From: Trichomonas vaginalis G3 | Taxonomy: Eukaryota > Parabasalia > Trichomonadida > Trichomonadidae | Assembly: GCF_026262505.1 (NCBI RefSeq) | Contig: NC_067205.1 | Coordinates: 10,540,001-10,604,000 of the forward strand | Direction of reading: 5' to 3' | Length of the DNA: 64,000 nucleotides | Position numbers and translations under genes: made by a program | Notes under the pieces: generated by a model | Told to the model about the DNA's origin: nothing | Seen by the model: only the letters and a program-made list of their open reading frames with translations | Databases searched by the model: none | Shown: positions 28,824 through 39,477 of the stretch, in pieces | How the letters are laid out: each line of letters opens with the position of its first letter | How positions within the stretch are numbered: position 1 is the first letter of the stretch

Positions 28824-30140
28824 GCTCAATCTTCTCAGAATGTTCTACCATAAAGTTACTAATGTTTTCGAACATTTAATAATCCTTTTTTTATAGAAAT
28901 TATTTTTTTAATTTTACTTTTTTAAGTCATATTTCTCATACAAGTTCAAATACTAAAAAGATTTAAAAGTAGCCTAAAGAATCTTTTATTTGAACTTGAT
29001 ATTCCATTGAAAATAAAGGTGACCAAACTATTTTTTGAAAGTCCGCCATAACTTTAATGGTACTATTTCAGCGTGTACAATGAATACAAAAATTCTAAGA
29101 GTGCCACATAAAATAGTACTTTAGACTTGAGTTAATGCTACCAAGCAAATGTTAAAAAGATGACTTTAGTGTTTTGATAATCAAAGATTAAAATCATTAT
29201 TGTCTAAATCAATAATCATAACGACAGAAGTTAATGTTTTTTCATCAGTGCTTTAAATCCACTTTTAAAAGTATACCTCAAAAATCAAAATATCAAAAAA
29301 AATTGGCCGATAGGTTTGGCTTTAATTTTTGTCTGCTTTTATGATTTGATATGGATGTTATAATTTTAAAAGTTGAGCCAAATTCACCAATAGATTTTTG
29401 AGATTTGCAAATACTCAATAATTTTCAGCGTGTTATCTTTTATTAAAAGAACTATTTGGTTTCAGTATCATATAAATTGATATTTACTTTCTATTTGAAC
29501 CTTCATTTAGCTAATGATTTAATAATACAGATTTCATCTAGTCCTTATAAGAGAATTTTGAATTTGTTATAATAAAAAAACAAACAGATATAGCTTACAC
29601 TTCTATAATAAAGATACCTTTTATAGAAATCAGTATGAAATGTGTTTTGGCTTATTGGAAGCATATCAGACATAATCGCCATAATCAAAAAATCTATATA
29701 CCCAATAAGTAATAAATTTGTCGATATAGATTTTCCATAAAATTAGTTTTTAGTCTGATCTTAAAATAAATTTAATTTTTTATAAAAAAAATCACATTTA
29801 AAAGTACCTTTTTAGTAGCTCGAAATCCTGTTGGTGGATTTGGGGCGTACTTCAAAATTAGCTTTTCTTCTACATATGCAAGCTATATTTTAAATATGGG
29901 GCAAATCGGATCGGCGAAAGGAGTTTAGTTACCTTTTTGAAAATTTGAAATTTTTTTTCGATAATCTAGTATGTCAATGAAGAGTATATATTTTGATGGG
30001 ATATGCATAAGTAATACTTTTATTCAAATGTTTCAAGTGTTGGAAAGAAAATAAATAATTTTATTTGTTAGTTAAAGTAGAAAATATGTGAAAATGCTTA
30101 ATAAAATTAGTTTTTATACATATTACTTACAAAAATAGCG
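28824..30140. other. AT-rich intergenic region, 1.3 kb
   Basis: No coding sequence, tRNA or recognisable repeat is seen. Stops are frequent in all frames. Confidence 0.4.
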
Positions 30141-31373
30141 TTACTGAAGTTCCGGATAAAATCTCTTGAAAATGGAATAATATTTGCTCTCTCTTTGATT
30201 GTTGGATCCTTTATACTTAGATACGAAAGTGAGTAAAGTTTTTCCATCAGGCATTTTGAGCTTTGGATCAGCATTATTTTGAAGAAGGGTTTCTACAAGA
30301 GTACTGTAATCTTTAACAGTGTAGTTAATAACAAGATCTTCTAAGAACCTGTAGGAATCGGAATTATAACGATTATTAATGTTAATTCCGTATTGAATTA
30401 ATAATTTAAGCATTTCGTTTGCAGTATCTTGATCATTAACAACAGTAAGTGCATGGAGAGCTGTCTTACCTTTAGCATCGAATTTATCAAGCGTGCAGCC
30501 TTTATCTAAAACGGTTTTGAGAATTTCCAAGTTTCCGGACCTAACTGCATAATATGCAACAGATGGTTTGTTTCCATTGGTCTTAACTTCGATGGCATTC
30601 ATGTTCTTGCAGAGAAGCTTGACAATTTCGACGTTCTCCATCGTACAAGCGCAAGTTAAAGCAGTATCGCCCTTAGAATTGACTTCATATGGTGAAATAC
30701 CTCTTTGTATAAGTGGCTCGATAGCTTCTGTCATTCCATTTACAACAGCAAGCATCAATGGGTTTAATTCAGCGACTGTAACATCAGTTCGACATCTTCC
30801 TTGAAGGAGGATGAGTAAGCAATCGAAGTTCTTAGAACGAAGAGCTTGATCGAATGGTTTTGCACTAATATTTTTAGGAGATTGTAAATTTGCACCAAAT
30901 TTGAAAAGTTTTTTAAGAATTTCTGGGCTATTTGCATAAATTGCTAAGTTAATAAGTGGATAGACGACTTCTAATTCGAGACTTGCTTGTTCGGGATCTA
31001 TCTTAAGAATATATGCAACAACTTCTTTTGCATTTCCGACGCAAGCATAGTGCAATGGAAGATACCCAGCTCCAGAAGCAAGTCTCAATGGTATCCCTTT
31101 TGATAATAAGAATAAAAATGCTTCTAAATTATCGTAATACGCTGCAATATGTAATAATGATACTTCTTTGCATGGTACAATTTCTTTACTGTTTCTTGAA
31201 AGTCTCGGAGGTGGAGGAAATGAGAAACTAGAACCTAATAATATTGAAGAATTTTTTTCAGCTTCAAAAGCTTGCTGAATTTCATGTACATTTCCATTAA
31301 TTGTTGACTGGACAATATTTTGAAAGTAGTTTGAAACAATTTGTTTTGATGATTGTCTCTGAAAACCAATCAT
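30141..31373 (-). CDS. Ankyrin-repeat protein, 410 aa
   Basis: Ankyrin repeats fill the protein from about residue 70 to 390. Clear units are SLLHIAAYYDNLEAFLFLLSKG, LPLHYACVGNAKEVVAYIL, DTALTCACTMENVEIVKLLCKN and KTALHALTVVNDQDTANEMLKLLIQYG. The first 70 residues lack repeats and include a PPPP stretch. There is no membrane segment or catalytic domain, so it is probably a cytosolic protein-binding scaffold. Ankyrin proteins form one of the larger gene families in T. vaginalis, and no specific partner can be read from the sequence. TTCATTTC upstream on the minus strand fits the trichomonad initiator. Confidence 0.85.
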   Translation of the reverse strand: MIGFQRQSSKQIVSNYFQNIVQSTINGNVHEIQQAFEAEKNSSILLGSSFSFPPPPRLSRNSKEIVPCKEVSLLHIAAYYDNLEAFLFLLSKGIPLRLASGAGYLPLHYACVGNAKEVVAYILKIDPEQASLELEVVYPLINLAIYANSPEILKKLFKFGANLQSPKNISAKPFDQALRSKNFDCLLILLQGRCRTDVTVAELNPLMLAVVNGMTEAIEPLIQRGISPYEVNSKGDTALTCACTMENVEIVKLLCKNMNAIEVKTNGNKPSVAYYAVRSGNLEILKTVLDKGCTLDKFDAKGKTALHALTVVNDQDTANEMLKLLIQYGININNRYNSDSYRFLEDLVINYTVKDYSTLVETLLQNNADPKLKMPDGKTLLTFVSKYKGSNNQRESKYYSIFKRFYPELQ

Positions 31374-31601
31374 GAAAAGAAAGAAATGAATTTGTAAACA
31401 AAGATTAAATTGAGATATAATGTTATGCTTTTTCCCCTATTAACAAAAATAACAAAATTTTGATCAGGCATCGAGAAAAATTAATCAAAAGAAATAAAAA
31501 TTCAAATATGAGACTTAAAATTGAAACATTTGATCTTAGTATTTAAAATAACAAACAAATTTTTATCATTACAATGCATTTTCTCAGCAAATAAAAAATT
31601 A

Positions 31602-32555
31602 TTATTTTGGTGTTCTTCTTGGTGAAAGAGGAGAGACTGTCTTTGATCGTCTTGCGCTATTGTTAATCATCTGTGTCTCATTTGCGGAATTGAAATATTG
31701 AAGCGGATATTTAGAAATTTTCTTTGTTGAAAATGTTGCTTGGTCAATTACGGTAGGTAACTCAATATCTTCTTCAGTATTGCATATTTCTTTAAGCTTT
31801 TCGTTAGCAAATCCTTGAAGTTTCTTCATGATATCAGTTTTATTTTTCGGATTATTGAGATGGTTTGGTATTACATCACAAGAATGAGCCAAAATTGATT
31901 GTATTGCAACCTTCAACTTTTGAAGCTGACTCTTCATTTGTGCTTCTTTAATAGTTGTAATCTGATTCAGTTGAGCTTTTAATTTTTCATCTAATATTGA
32001 GAGTTCAGATCTTTGTCTAGTAAAGATTGTTTTTCTAGTCGAATCAAAAGCCTTGTCAACTTCTGCCTTTCTACGTTTAATTTCATTTTCTTTTTCTTTT
32101 TGAGCTTCTTGCTCCGCTTGGCGAGATTCTGCTGTGTTTCCTATCTTTGATAAGGTAGTGGCTTTCCTTTTAAGGTTTTCAACAGCTGGAATTAATCTTG
32201 TTTTTGTTCTGATTATTTCCAAAGCATATTGTTTTTCCACTTGGATTAGTTCTTTAATATGCTCACCTTGGAGATTCTGAAATGATGCATCTGCCCTTAA
32301 TCTTGCCTCCATTTCAACTTCATTAATACTAGATTCTATCAATTGGCAATTTTCGTAATAACTACTTGTTGCTTTATCAATTTCAGCTGATATACGCGAT
32401 TGAATATCTTGATATAATTCATCTAATTCTTGTTGCCTGACTTGTGAAAGATCTTCATTAACAACTCCTGTTTCCATATACTGCTGTTGCCCTTGACGGT
32501 ATTTTTGCTCGCTTACTGTTGGTGATTTTTCCGTTTGTCGAGGTGTAGTATTCAT
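31602..32555 (-). CDS. Coiled-coil protein, 317 aa
   Basis: ATG at 32555 is chosen over a GTG 12 bases upstream, because the GTG lies inside the AAAAGTGACA motif found before several starts in this window. Residues about 25-225 are predicted to be mostly helical with heptad spacing and rich in Glu, Gln, Lys and Arg. The C-terminal 60 residues are Ser/Arg/Pro-rich and end SPRRTPK. No known domain is recognised. It is divergent from the dynein light chain gene at 32600, with only 44 bp between start codons, so the two may be co-expressed. A cytoskeletal role would be consistent but is inference. Confidence 0.75.
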   Translation of the reverse strand: MNTTPRQTEKSPTVSEQKYRQGQQQYMETGVVNEDLSQVRQQELDELYQDIQSRISAEIDKATSSYYENCQLIESSINEVEMEARLRADASFQNLQGEHIKELIQVEKQYALEIIRTKTRLIPAVENLKRKATTLSKIGNTAESRQAEQEAQKEKENEIKRRKAEVDKAFDSTRKTIFTRQRSELSILDEKLKAQLNQITTIKEAQMKSQLQKLKVAIQSILAHSCDVIPNHLNNPKNKTDIMKKLQGFANEKLKEICNTEEDIELPTVIDQATFSTKKISKYPLQYFNSANETQMINNSARRSKTVSPLSPRRTPK

Positions 32556-32599
32556 TTTTCCTGTCACTTTTATTCTCTTTATTTGTCACTTTTGCATAA
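32556..32599. promoter_or_regulatory. 44-bp divergent promoter with two TGTCACTTTT copies
   Basis: TGTCACTTTT occurs at 32562-32571 and again at 32584-32593, in the same orientation. For the plus-strand gene the second copy reads as a TCACT initiator 6 bp before the ATG. For the minus-strand gene the first copy reads AAAAGTGACA, 6 bp before its ATG. Confidence 0.6.
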
Positions 32600-32935
32600 A
32601 TGCTTTCCAAGGAAGAATTATTAACCGAGATGCAGACGAGGTCACAAAAGGCCATTCAGGGCGCCTTGAATGATCAAATCTATGATGATGCCAAAGTGGA
32701 GGAATGGGGTTCCACAATTGTTAAAAATGTTTTATCAGAGATGAAAGAACTTTGCAAATCAAAATATAAATTCGTCACAAATATTATGATATTTTCTAGA
32801 AATAAGCAGTGTATTCATGAATGTCAAATGGCGTATTACGACAATCAAAAAGATGTCAAAATTACAACAAAATGGGCGAATGAAACAATGCAATGTATCC
32901 TTTCTCTTTGGGGATTTAGAACCAGATTCGGTTGA
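32600..32935 (+). CDS. Tctex-type dynein light chain, 111 aa
   Basis: Length and pattern match the Tctex1/DYNLT family. An N-terminal helix leads to VEEWGSTIVKNVLSEMKEL, then the beta strand KYKFVTNIMIF, then AYYDNQKDVKITTKWANETMQCILSLWGF, which corresponds to the family's conserved SCYWD...W.N..M.C.V.VF pattern. These dimeric subunits sit on the dynein intermediate chain in cytoplasmic, axonemal or intraflagellar dynein and link cargo. The usual Tctex1 SCYWD motif is here MAYYDNQ, so it is a divergent member and could be an axonemal or IFT-type (TCTEX1D-like) chain. Confidence 0.85.
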   Translation: MLSKEELLTEMQTRSQKAIQGALNDQIYDDAKVEEWGSTIVKNVLSEMKELCKSKYKFVTNIMIFSRNKQCIHECQMAYYDNQKDVKITTKWANETMQCILSLWGFRTRFG

Positions 32936-34850
32936 ATCTTATATTTTTAGTTGTTTGACTTTATTGTTTATTTTATTCAATATAATGTAAATATTACCAC
33001 AAATTGCATAAAGCTGTTCATTACATTACAAAATTTTTCATACAGTATTCCAAAATACTTTTTTCCTAATTTTATTCTATGAGATATTCGTATTCCATCT
33101 ATTTCATTTATATAAGATCTATGAATATTGAAACTATAAATAGTCCCTCGTAATAAATGATAAGAGGAACTTGTTTTTTGAATATATTGGAAAATTTTGA
33201 TTACTATTTCAATGAGAACGAGCAGAGTTATATTAAATCATAATATGCATCTAATAGATTTGGTTAATACTCACATTTTTAAGAACTCAAGGAATATAAA
33301 GATTCACCAAATAAATATGATGAGACATAGATAAATAAATTGTTTTCATTGCAAAACTAAACTAGTTGAACATATGGCTAAAATATTGTGCGTATATGTT
33401 ATCAATTCAATGATTTCGAAATTATATTTGTCAATAAGATCAGACAATTCTAGTTTTAAATCATCTTTATAATGACTGTTACATCAATTACAATGAAATG
33501 AACTGATAAACAGTAAAAAGAATCTAAAGCATTTGTATATGAAATTTAATATGATGATATCACGTGATAGCAAGTATCGCCTCTGATATGCACTGGAGAC
33601 AAGAGCTTGGCCTGATTTTTCCTTAATTTTTTCATCAAAAGATATCAAAGTGAAATTAAGAGCTTTTTTTACTTCTTACTAAGAGTTTCGTTTTGCTAAA
33701 ATTGTCACTTTTATAGCATATTTGTTTTTGGATGTTTTGCGAAACCAAAAAAAAACTATGATATACGATGTGTGTGTAAAGAAAATACTTTATTTACTAG
33801 TTAAAAAATCATTTGGTATTGATCAAGTTATTTTTTCTGGATAAAATATTATATGGATAATTGGATAGAAAATACAATTATATAATCTTGTACCTGGTTT
33901 AATTAAGCTAATTGTCATCAGAAACTTGTAATTTTTATGAATTTCAGATTTTCTTTTCATTACTGCTTTTCTTAATAGGTCAAGTTCTTATTTACGTTAT
34001 AAAGTATGATATTTACAAATATCAAGTTATCGTGTTTTTTGAGAAATTATGAGAAACAAACAAAAATGAAAAAGATAGGAATAGCAATGAATAGTGATGT
34101 GGGTATAGAAAATGTAAGAGATATGAATGCAAAGCAATCAGTATTTAGGACATTGACCATAGATTTCGAAAAAAAAATGCTGCATATTGAGCGAAAACTA
34201 TGATTATATTATAAGGCTGTCATTTAAAGCATAATGAAACTATTCCCTTTTCATTTTAATCGAATAAGATAGTAAAGATTTTTGAATTAGCTAGAAACTG
34301 ATGAGATGTTTTCACAAATCAGATTTTTAATCTCTATAATGCATAATTCACTCAATATCTCAATTTTGATATTGCGAGATATTTTTGCTATCGGGTTCGC
34401 AATTTTGACACAATAGCAAGAGGGTTCTATAAGCATTATTATCAACGTAGAATCTGAATATCATATCAGAAAATGTCACAAATCTGACATTTACCCGACC
34501 AAATAGCAAAAATAATTGAATACTTTTCGCAAAAACTTTAAAAATCGATAAAAATATGAAATATAGATATTAAAGAGACTTCTTATATAATATTCATAAA
34601 GATTTTCCAAAAAGATGATACCGCAAAATTAAAAAAGTGACGTCTTGAGTGGAGTCAGAGGTCGAAATTGCTAGCTAAATGTTTTTTTAGCGAAATTGCG
34701 TATTGTACGTTTTTTTCGCAAAACGAAACCCTTATTCTTACTCTTGCAGGGAATTTATTTAGCATGATAGTGCTAATATTTATTATATACGAATGATCGT
34801 AATTGAAAAGAAATTCAGTGTTTGTATGACGATAGAAGTGACCATATAAA
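32936..34850. other. Long AT-rich intergenic region, 1.9 kb
   Basis: A 65-codon plus-strand frame at 34006-34203 is not supported by any domain. Orphan copies of the promoter-like string occur at 33703-33712 (TGTCACTTTT) and about 34634-34642 (AAAAGTGACG). GAAGTGAC at 34835-34842 lies 8 bp before the next start codon. Confidence 0.4.
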
Positions 34851-36065
34851 ATGACTGATTTGGATATGGAGAAGCAGCACAAATTCTGGAACACCCAACC
34901 GGTTGTCCAGGAGAAAGAGAAGCCAAAAGATGCTGGTGTCATTGATACATGCAATGATGTCTCAAAAGTTCCAAAAGATCCACTTCCACTTCCAAAAGGC
35001 TTCTCCTGGGTCTTAGTAGATACTAAAAACCCAGAGCAGCGTGCTGAACTCTATGATTTCTTATGCAAGCACTACGTTATTCATCCAAACAACACCTTCC
35101 AATTCGCATATTCCGAGGAATTCTTAGATTGGGCTCTTCATCCACCAGGTTGGCTCCCAGATTGGCACATTGGTGTTCGCCATGCATCTGGAAAATTAGT
35201 CGGATTCATCTCTGCCACACCAATTACAGTTCGTATTCAAAAGAAAGTTATCGATGATGATGGCAGCCATCATTTCGAGATCGACACACGTAACATCGTT
35301 GCTGTCGACTTCCTTTCCGTCCACAACGAGCTTCGTGGCAAGAGCCTTGCTCCAGTTTTGATCCAAGAAGTCACTCGTCGTGTTCATCTTCAAGGCATCT
35401 TCGAAGCCATTTTCACAGCCGGCAAGAACCTTACACTACCATTCACAACAGCTCAATACCACCACCGCTTCTTAAATTACGAGAAATTAGTTGAAATCAA
35501 GTTCACAGCTCGCCATCCAGGCCAAGACATCAAGAAAGCTGGTCGCCAGTACAACCTTTCCCCAATTACATTCGCAGGTGGCGAATTCAGAGAGATGAGA
35601 CCAGAAGATGTTCCACAAGTCACAGAAAAGCTCAACAAGTACCTCGAACAGTACAAGATCGCTCAAGTCTTCTCACAGGAAGAGGTCGCCCACAACTTCT
35701 TACCAAGAAAGAACATCGTTGGTTCATATGTTCTCGTAGAAAATGATCAGATCACAAACTTCTTCTCATTCTACATTGTTCCATCAACCGTCAAAGATTG
35801 CGTTAAATACAATAGCTACACAGCAGCTTACGTCTACTACTACTTCTGCACAAAGTCTCAATTCACAGATATCGCCAAGGCTGCAATGTACAAGGCCAAG
35901 GAGGACTACCAGGCTGATGTATTCAACTGCCTCGATATCCTCGAGAACAAGGACTTGCTCAACGTTTGCAAGTTCGTTCCAGGAGATGGAAAGCTTAACT
36001 ACTACCTCTTCAACTACAGAGTACCAGCTATCGAGAAGGAAAGTTGTGGTGTCGTTCTTCTCTAA
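34851..36065 (+). CDS. NMT: Glycylpeptide N-tetradecanoyltransferase (N-myristoyltransferase), 404 aa
   Basis: The enzyme transfers myristate from myristoyl-CoA to the N-terminal glycine of target proteins in the cytosol. Family landmarks are clear: HKFWNTQPV at the start, LPKGFSWVLVDTKN, the NNTFQFAYSEEFLDWALHPPGW segment, the acyl-CoA-binding strand VDFLSVHNELRGKSLAPVLIQEVTRR, the TAGKNLTLPFTTAQYHHRFLNYEKL block, and a hydrophobic C-terminal GVVLL whose carboxylate acts as the catalytic base in this family. The length is typical for protist NMTs (about 400-450) with a short N-terminal extension. Codon use is C-ending, suggesting good expression. Confidence 0.97.
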   Translation: MTDLDMEKQHKFWNTQPVVQEKEKPKDAGVIDTCNDVSKVPKDPLPLPKGFSWVLVDTKNPEQRAELYDFLCKHYVIHPNNTFQFAYSEEFLDWALHPPGWLPDWHIGVRHASGKLVGFISATPITVRIQKKVIDDDGSHHFEIDTRNIVAVDFLSVHNELRGKSLAPVLIQEVTRRVHLQGIFEAIFTAGKNLTLPFTTAQYHHRFLNYEKLVEIKFTARHPGQDIKKAGRQYNLSPITFAGGEFREMRPEDVPQVTEKLNKYLEQYKIAQVFSQEEVAHNFLPRKNIVGSYVLVENDQITNFFSFYIVPSTVKDCVKYNSYTAAYVYYYFCTKSQFTDIAKAAMYKAKEDYQADVFNCLDILENKDLLNVCKFVPGDGKLNYYLFNYRVPAIEKESCGVVLL

Positions 36066-37443
36066 TTAAAAGGAGCTATTTTAACAAAGTTGTTATTTTT
36101 TAATTTGATCAAAAATAAAGTCTAATCTAATATAATTTTGATTAATTTGCTGAATTTAATATATTTATCAATTCATCGACAACATTATTAAAATTACAAT
36201 ATATAAAATTCTCAAAAACCTAAAGTTGAAAAGTCCTAATTAATATATGTTGGGTCTTATCATTACCTAAGAACTTTTACCGGTCTAGATCTTCATTTGA
36301 TAATAGAGTATTTGTATCAATCATACTCTTTATACAATTAAGCGAAACAATTAGTAAATCGGTTTGGAATTTTCATATACATGAAAAATGGAGAAGCCCA
36401 AACCTATTTGCAATGGAAATATTGTAAAATTCAAAATCAGATTTAAAAAAAATAATACGTTTATTAATAAATTAATGATTTATGATCATAATTCTCTTCA
36501 TCATGAATATTCCACTTATTGATTCTTTTGAACTCAAGAATCTCACAATGGAATTTTGTAGCAAAATGAATGGGAATTTACAAAATCCATTTTCTCAATC
36601 AAAGAATTTCTAAATCTAATATCAAAATATCTATAATGTTTGTCTATATATGTTTAAGAACATTATCTTCAGGCAAAACTAGTCTCCCTTCAATTTAACC
36701 ATCATTCAGAGGTAGATTTTCCTAATTAGATAAATATTGGGCTGTTTTGCAATCTTTGAAACCAAGTATAAAGAAACTGAGCATAATCTCAAATATAAAT
36801 GCATGAAATGATTTGGAACGGAAAAATTATGTTTTCTTTTAAATTCTTTTTATCAGAGTATTGTGCAGACAAAATTATGACTCTACAAATATTTTATTCA
36901 TTTGTTTGTCTCATCTGAAAGAAGATGTTTATCAATTACTTAATATGTTGCAATATAAATGGATGTTTCTCCATTTTTCGTTTATCATTGATAACTGTAA
37001 CAAATTACTGAGTTATATACTTTAAAATTTGAAGCAATCAACTGTGGAATCATCATTATTTAAGAGGTGGATCTCTATTGTTAGAAATTTGTTATCTGAG
37101 TTATTTATGTGAGAATGCAGGTTTTATCTATATTTAATATTCGAACATAACGCTCAATACCTTCATGTATAAATGAAACCAAATGCAAAGTACAATTTAC
37201 TTTAGAAACCACATTTAATGTTTATAATGTTTGGAGTTGAATTGAAATGTAATCTGACATCTAAATGTTACTTTGTTTGTCGTTGAATTGAATAATAATG
37301 AATGGAAACAACTTTGTATAAAAAATCTTTAATTTTAAGATATGAAAGTTAAGAAAAATCTCTGAAAGAAAAAAGAGAGTAAATATTACTTAAGAGATAT
37401 CTAGCATTTAAAACTGAATGCTGAAGGATTTAAGAGGGTAAAT
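36066..37443. other. AT-rich intergenic region, 1.4 kb
   Basis: No coding sequence or recognisable repeat is seen between two convergent genes. Confidence 0.4.
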
Positions 37444-38460
37444 TTAGAAGATACCACAAGCTCTGTTGTAGTACATTCTACGTGATTCAAGACCGTTGTA
37501 GCCACCGTTAACCTTGCGTGTGACTTGTTCAACGGAAGCTCCAGAATCGCATAATGCGTTCATGCCGTTGTTCATCCACCAGAAGCCGCCAGATGTCCAT
37601 GGATAGTTGGCAGCGACGTAGTCGACACCTTCCATAACACGCTGATCGCCGATGTAGTTAGCGAATCTCTGGTAGTTGTTTCTTCCGGTCATTTGTAAGT
37701 AACCAGCGCCTTTGAACTTTGGTCCATCGCCTGGATATTTGTTGCCAAGATCTTCGCGGCCGTTGTAAGCTGTACCACTGGCAATTTCCTTTGTGTATGT
37801 GCCGCAAACAGATTCGTGAGAGCATTGGGAAATGAAGTGACGGATTCTTGGAGATGTAGTGATTCCGAATTTGCCAAGGCAACGGTTGAGATCGCCGAGG
37901 TTGTATCTAGACCAGCCCATTCTCTGCATCTGGGAGTCGGTAACGGTGCCGCTTCCGCCGCCACCACCACCGCCTCCGCCGAGGACGATGTAGTCACCGC
38001 AAACCCAACCCTGGCTAATCTTGTACCAATTTCCATTGCGAATACCGATGATGGTGACACCGGCTCCGTTTCCTAAGCCACCAACTCTGCCGTAGTTTGT
38101 GCCTGGGCCAGAGCGGATGTTAACACCAATATTTGAATTTACAGAACCTTGAACTGAAACATAATCAGAGTGAACGTATCCTGTACGTCCGTTGAAGCTA
38201 ACTTGCCACCAGTCGCCACTGGATCCTGTAACTGGTGCAGATTTGCCTCTTAAAAGACCGCCGATTCTTCCATAATTTGTACCTGGGCCACTGCGGACGT
38301 TGACTCCATCTGCTGGAGTTGCTGTCGCAGAGCCGCCGTTGGATTCAGGTTGCATGTGGCGGTGCCTTCTGCATAAAGCAGCTGAAAGTAAGAAAGAATA
38401 CATTAAGAAAATTTGGCAAATGATAGGCAAAAACGGTTTGAGATTTAGTTCGAAAATCAT
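37444..38460 (-). CDS. Secreted SH3b-SH3b-GH19 hydrolase (chitinase/peptidoglycan hydrolase type), 338 aa
   Basis: An N-terminal hydrophobic segment (about residues 9-29) is a likely signal peptide; a second ATG (38403) would give a shorter one. Two bacterial SH3 (SH3b) domains follow (about 52-103 and 108-160), each with the [15 protein letters not shown] or [15 protein letters not shown] signature. After a nine-glycine linker comes a GH19 domain (about 175-338) with the catalytic Glu in SQCSHES (residue 216) and the diagnostic segments [36 protein letters not shown]19 domains of this bacterial/phage type cleave chitin or peptidoglycan, and SH3b domains bind cell-wall peptides. A role against vaginal or environmental bacteria is inference. 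The coding region is visibly richer in G and C than its flanks. A bacterial origin is likely. TTCATTTTTATC upstream fits a trichomonad initiator, so the gene looks domesticated. Confidence 0.9.
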   Translation of the reverse strand: MIFELNLKPFLPIICQIFLMYSFLLSAALCRRHRHMQPESNGGSATATPADGVNVRSGPGTNYGRIGGLLRGKSAPVTGSSGDWWQVSFNGRTGYVHSDYVSVQGSVNSNIGVNIRSGPGTNYGRVGGLGNGAGVTIIGIRNGNWYKISQGWVCGDYIVLGGGGGGGGGSGTVTDSQMQRMGWSRYNLGDLNRCLGKFGITTSPRIRHFISQCSHESVCGTYTKEIASGTAYNGREDLGNKYPGDGPKFKGAGYLQMTGRNNYQRFANYIGDQRVMEGVDYVAANYPWTSGGFWWMNNGMNALCDSGASVEQVTRKVNGGYNGLESRRMYYNRACGIF

Positions 38461-39477
38461 AATTTTGATAAAAATGAATTTTAGTTATAGTGATAAACAA
38501 TATTACTGATTTACTGTGAAAAAAATTGAGATAACTCAAAAATGTTAGATTTAATCCTCTTGGATATATTTATCAAATTATTGTCAAAATGAAAAAAAAT
38601 GATGATCTTCAATTGATATTTGAAATTCAATAAAAACGGTTAGAAAACTACAAACAATTATGATAATATATCAAACGTTAAGTAATGTTATAATATTCTA
38701 TGATCAGATTTACTTTTCAACAGAATTTGATCTGCAATATCGTTTTCTAATTTATAGTCATCTACGTATATGCACGTAGTTTGCATATACGATAGATTTG
38801 AATTATTTACAATCGGATGGGACAATCAAATTTTTGAGAGGAATCTGAAAATAACTCACCCGAAATTGGTCCAATCATCTTTGTTAATGGATTATACCAT
38901 TAATTACGTTGCTTATTTCACTTATATTTTATTGGATATTCTAGATTGTGGAGAAATTTGAATTTTCAAATTTGACAATTGTTGAATCGTTATCTCATAT
39001 AGTTCAAACTATGGTATGAATTTATGAAATTTATTTGTCAAATTCCCGATTTTCTAAAAATATAGTTTATCGAAAATTCAAATTATATTTAAGATTATTG
39101 AATTTATCGTTTAAGAATCGATTTAAAAATTAAATTACATGCAAAATTTATCAGAATGCATTAATAATAAAAGATTTTTCCTTCAAATTATTTTCAAAAT
39201 CCTGTGATGAATGGTATGCGTTTCAAATTCTGAACCCATAATTTAAAAACTGTATGTTATCTTGTATTTTGCCTGTTTCCGAGAAAATACGATCCTATAT
39301 TTTAAATAAATTACTGCTCTAATGCATTAATTTATGCATAGCAATACATTCTACCGTTCAGCCCATAATGCCAACGTTTGAAACTAATGTTGAGGTTATA
39401 ACTCTCATGAGTCTGATATGGAATGTTGAAGAAAGATTTTGGATATCGAAAAAGTGACATATTAGCGAAATTTGTAA
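38461..39477. other. AT-rich intergenic region with a short perfect hairpin
   Basis: This is the region between divergent genes. A perfect 10-bp stem with a 7-nt loop lies at 38765-38791 (CGTATATGCA ... TGCATATACG). AAAAAGTGAC at 39449-39458 precedes the next start codon. No gene is supported. Confidence 0.4.

Noticed and set aside
34006-34203. 65-codon plus-strand frame as a gene
   Set aside because: No recognisable domain, AT-driven composition, and isolated in a long spacer.
37689-38076. Overlapping frames on both strands of the GH19 gene
   Set aside because: They arise from its GC-richer codons; the GH19 frame has all the family motifs.
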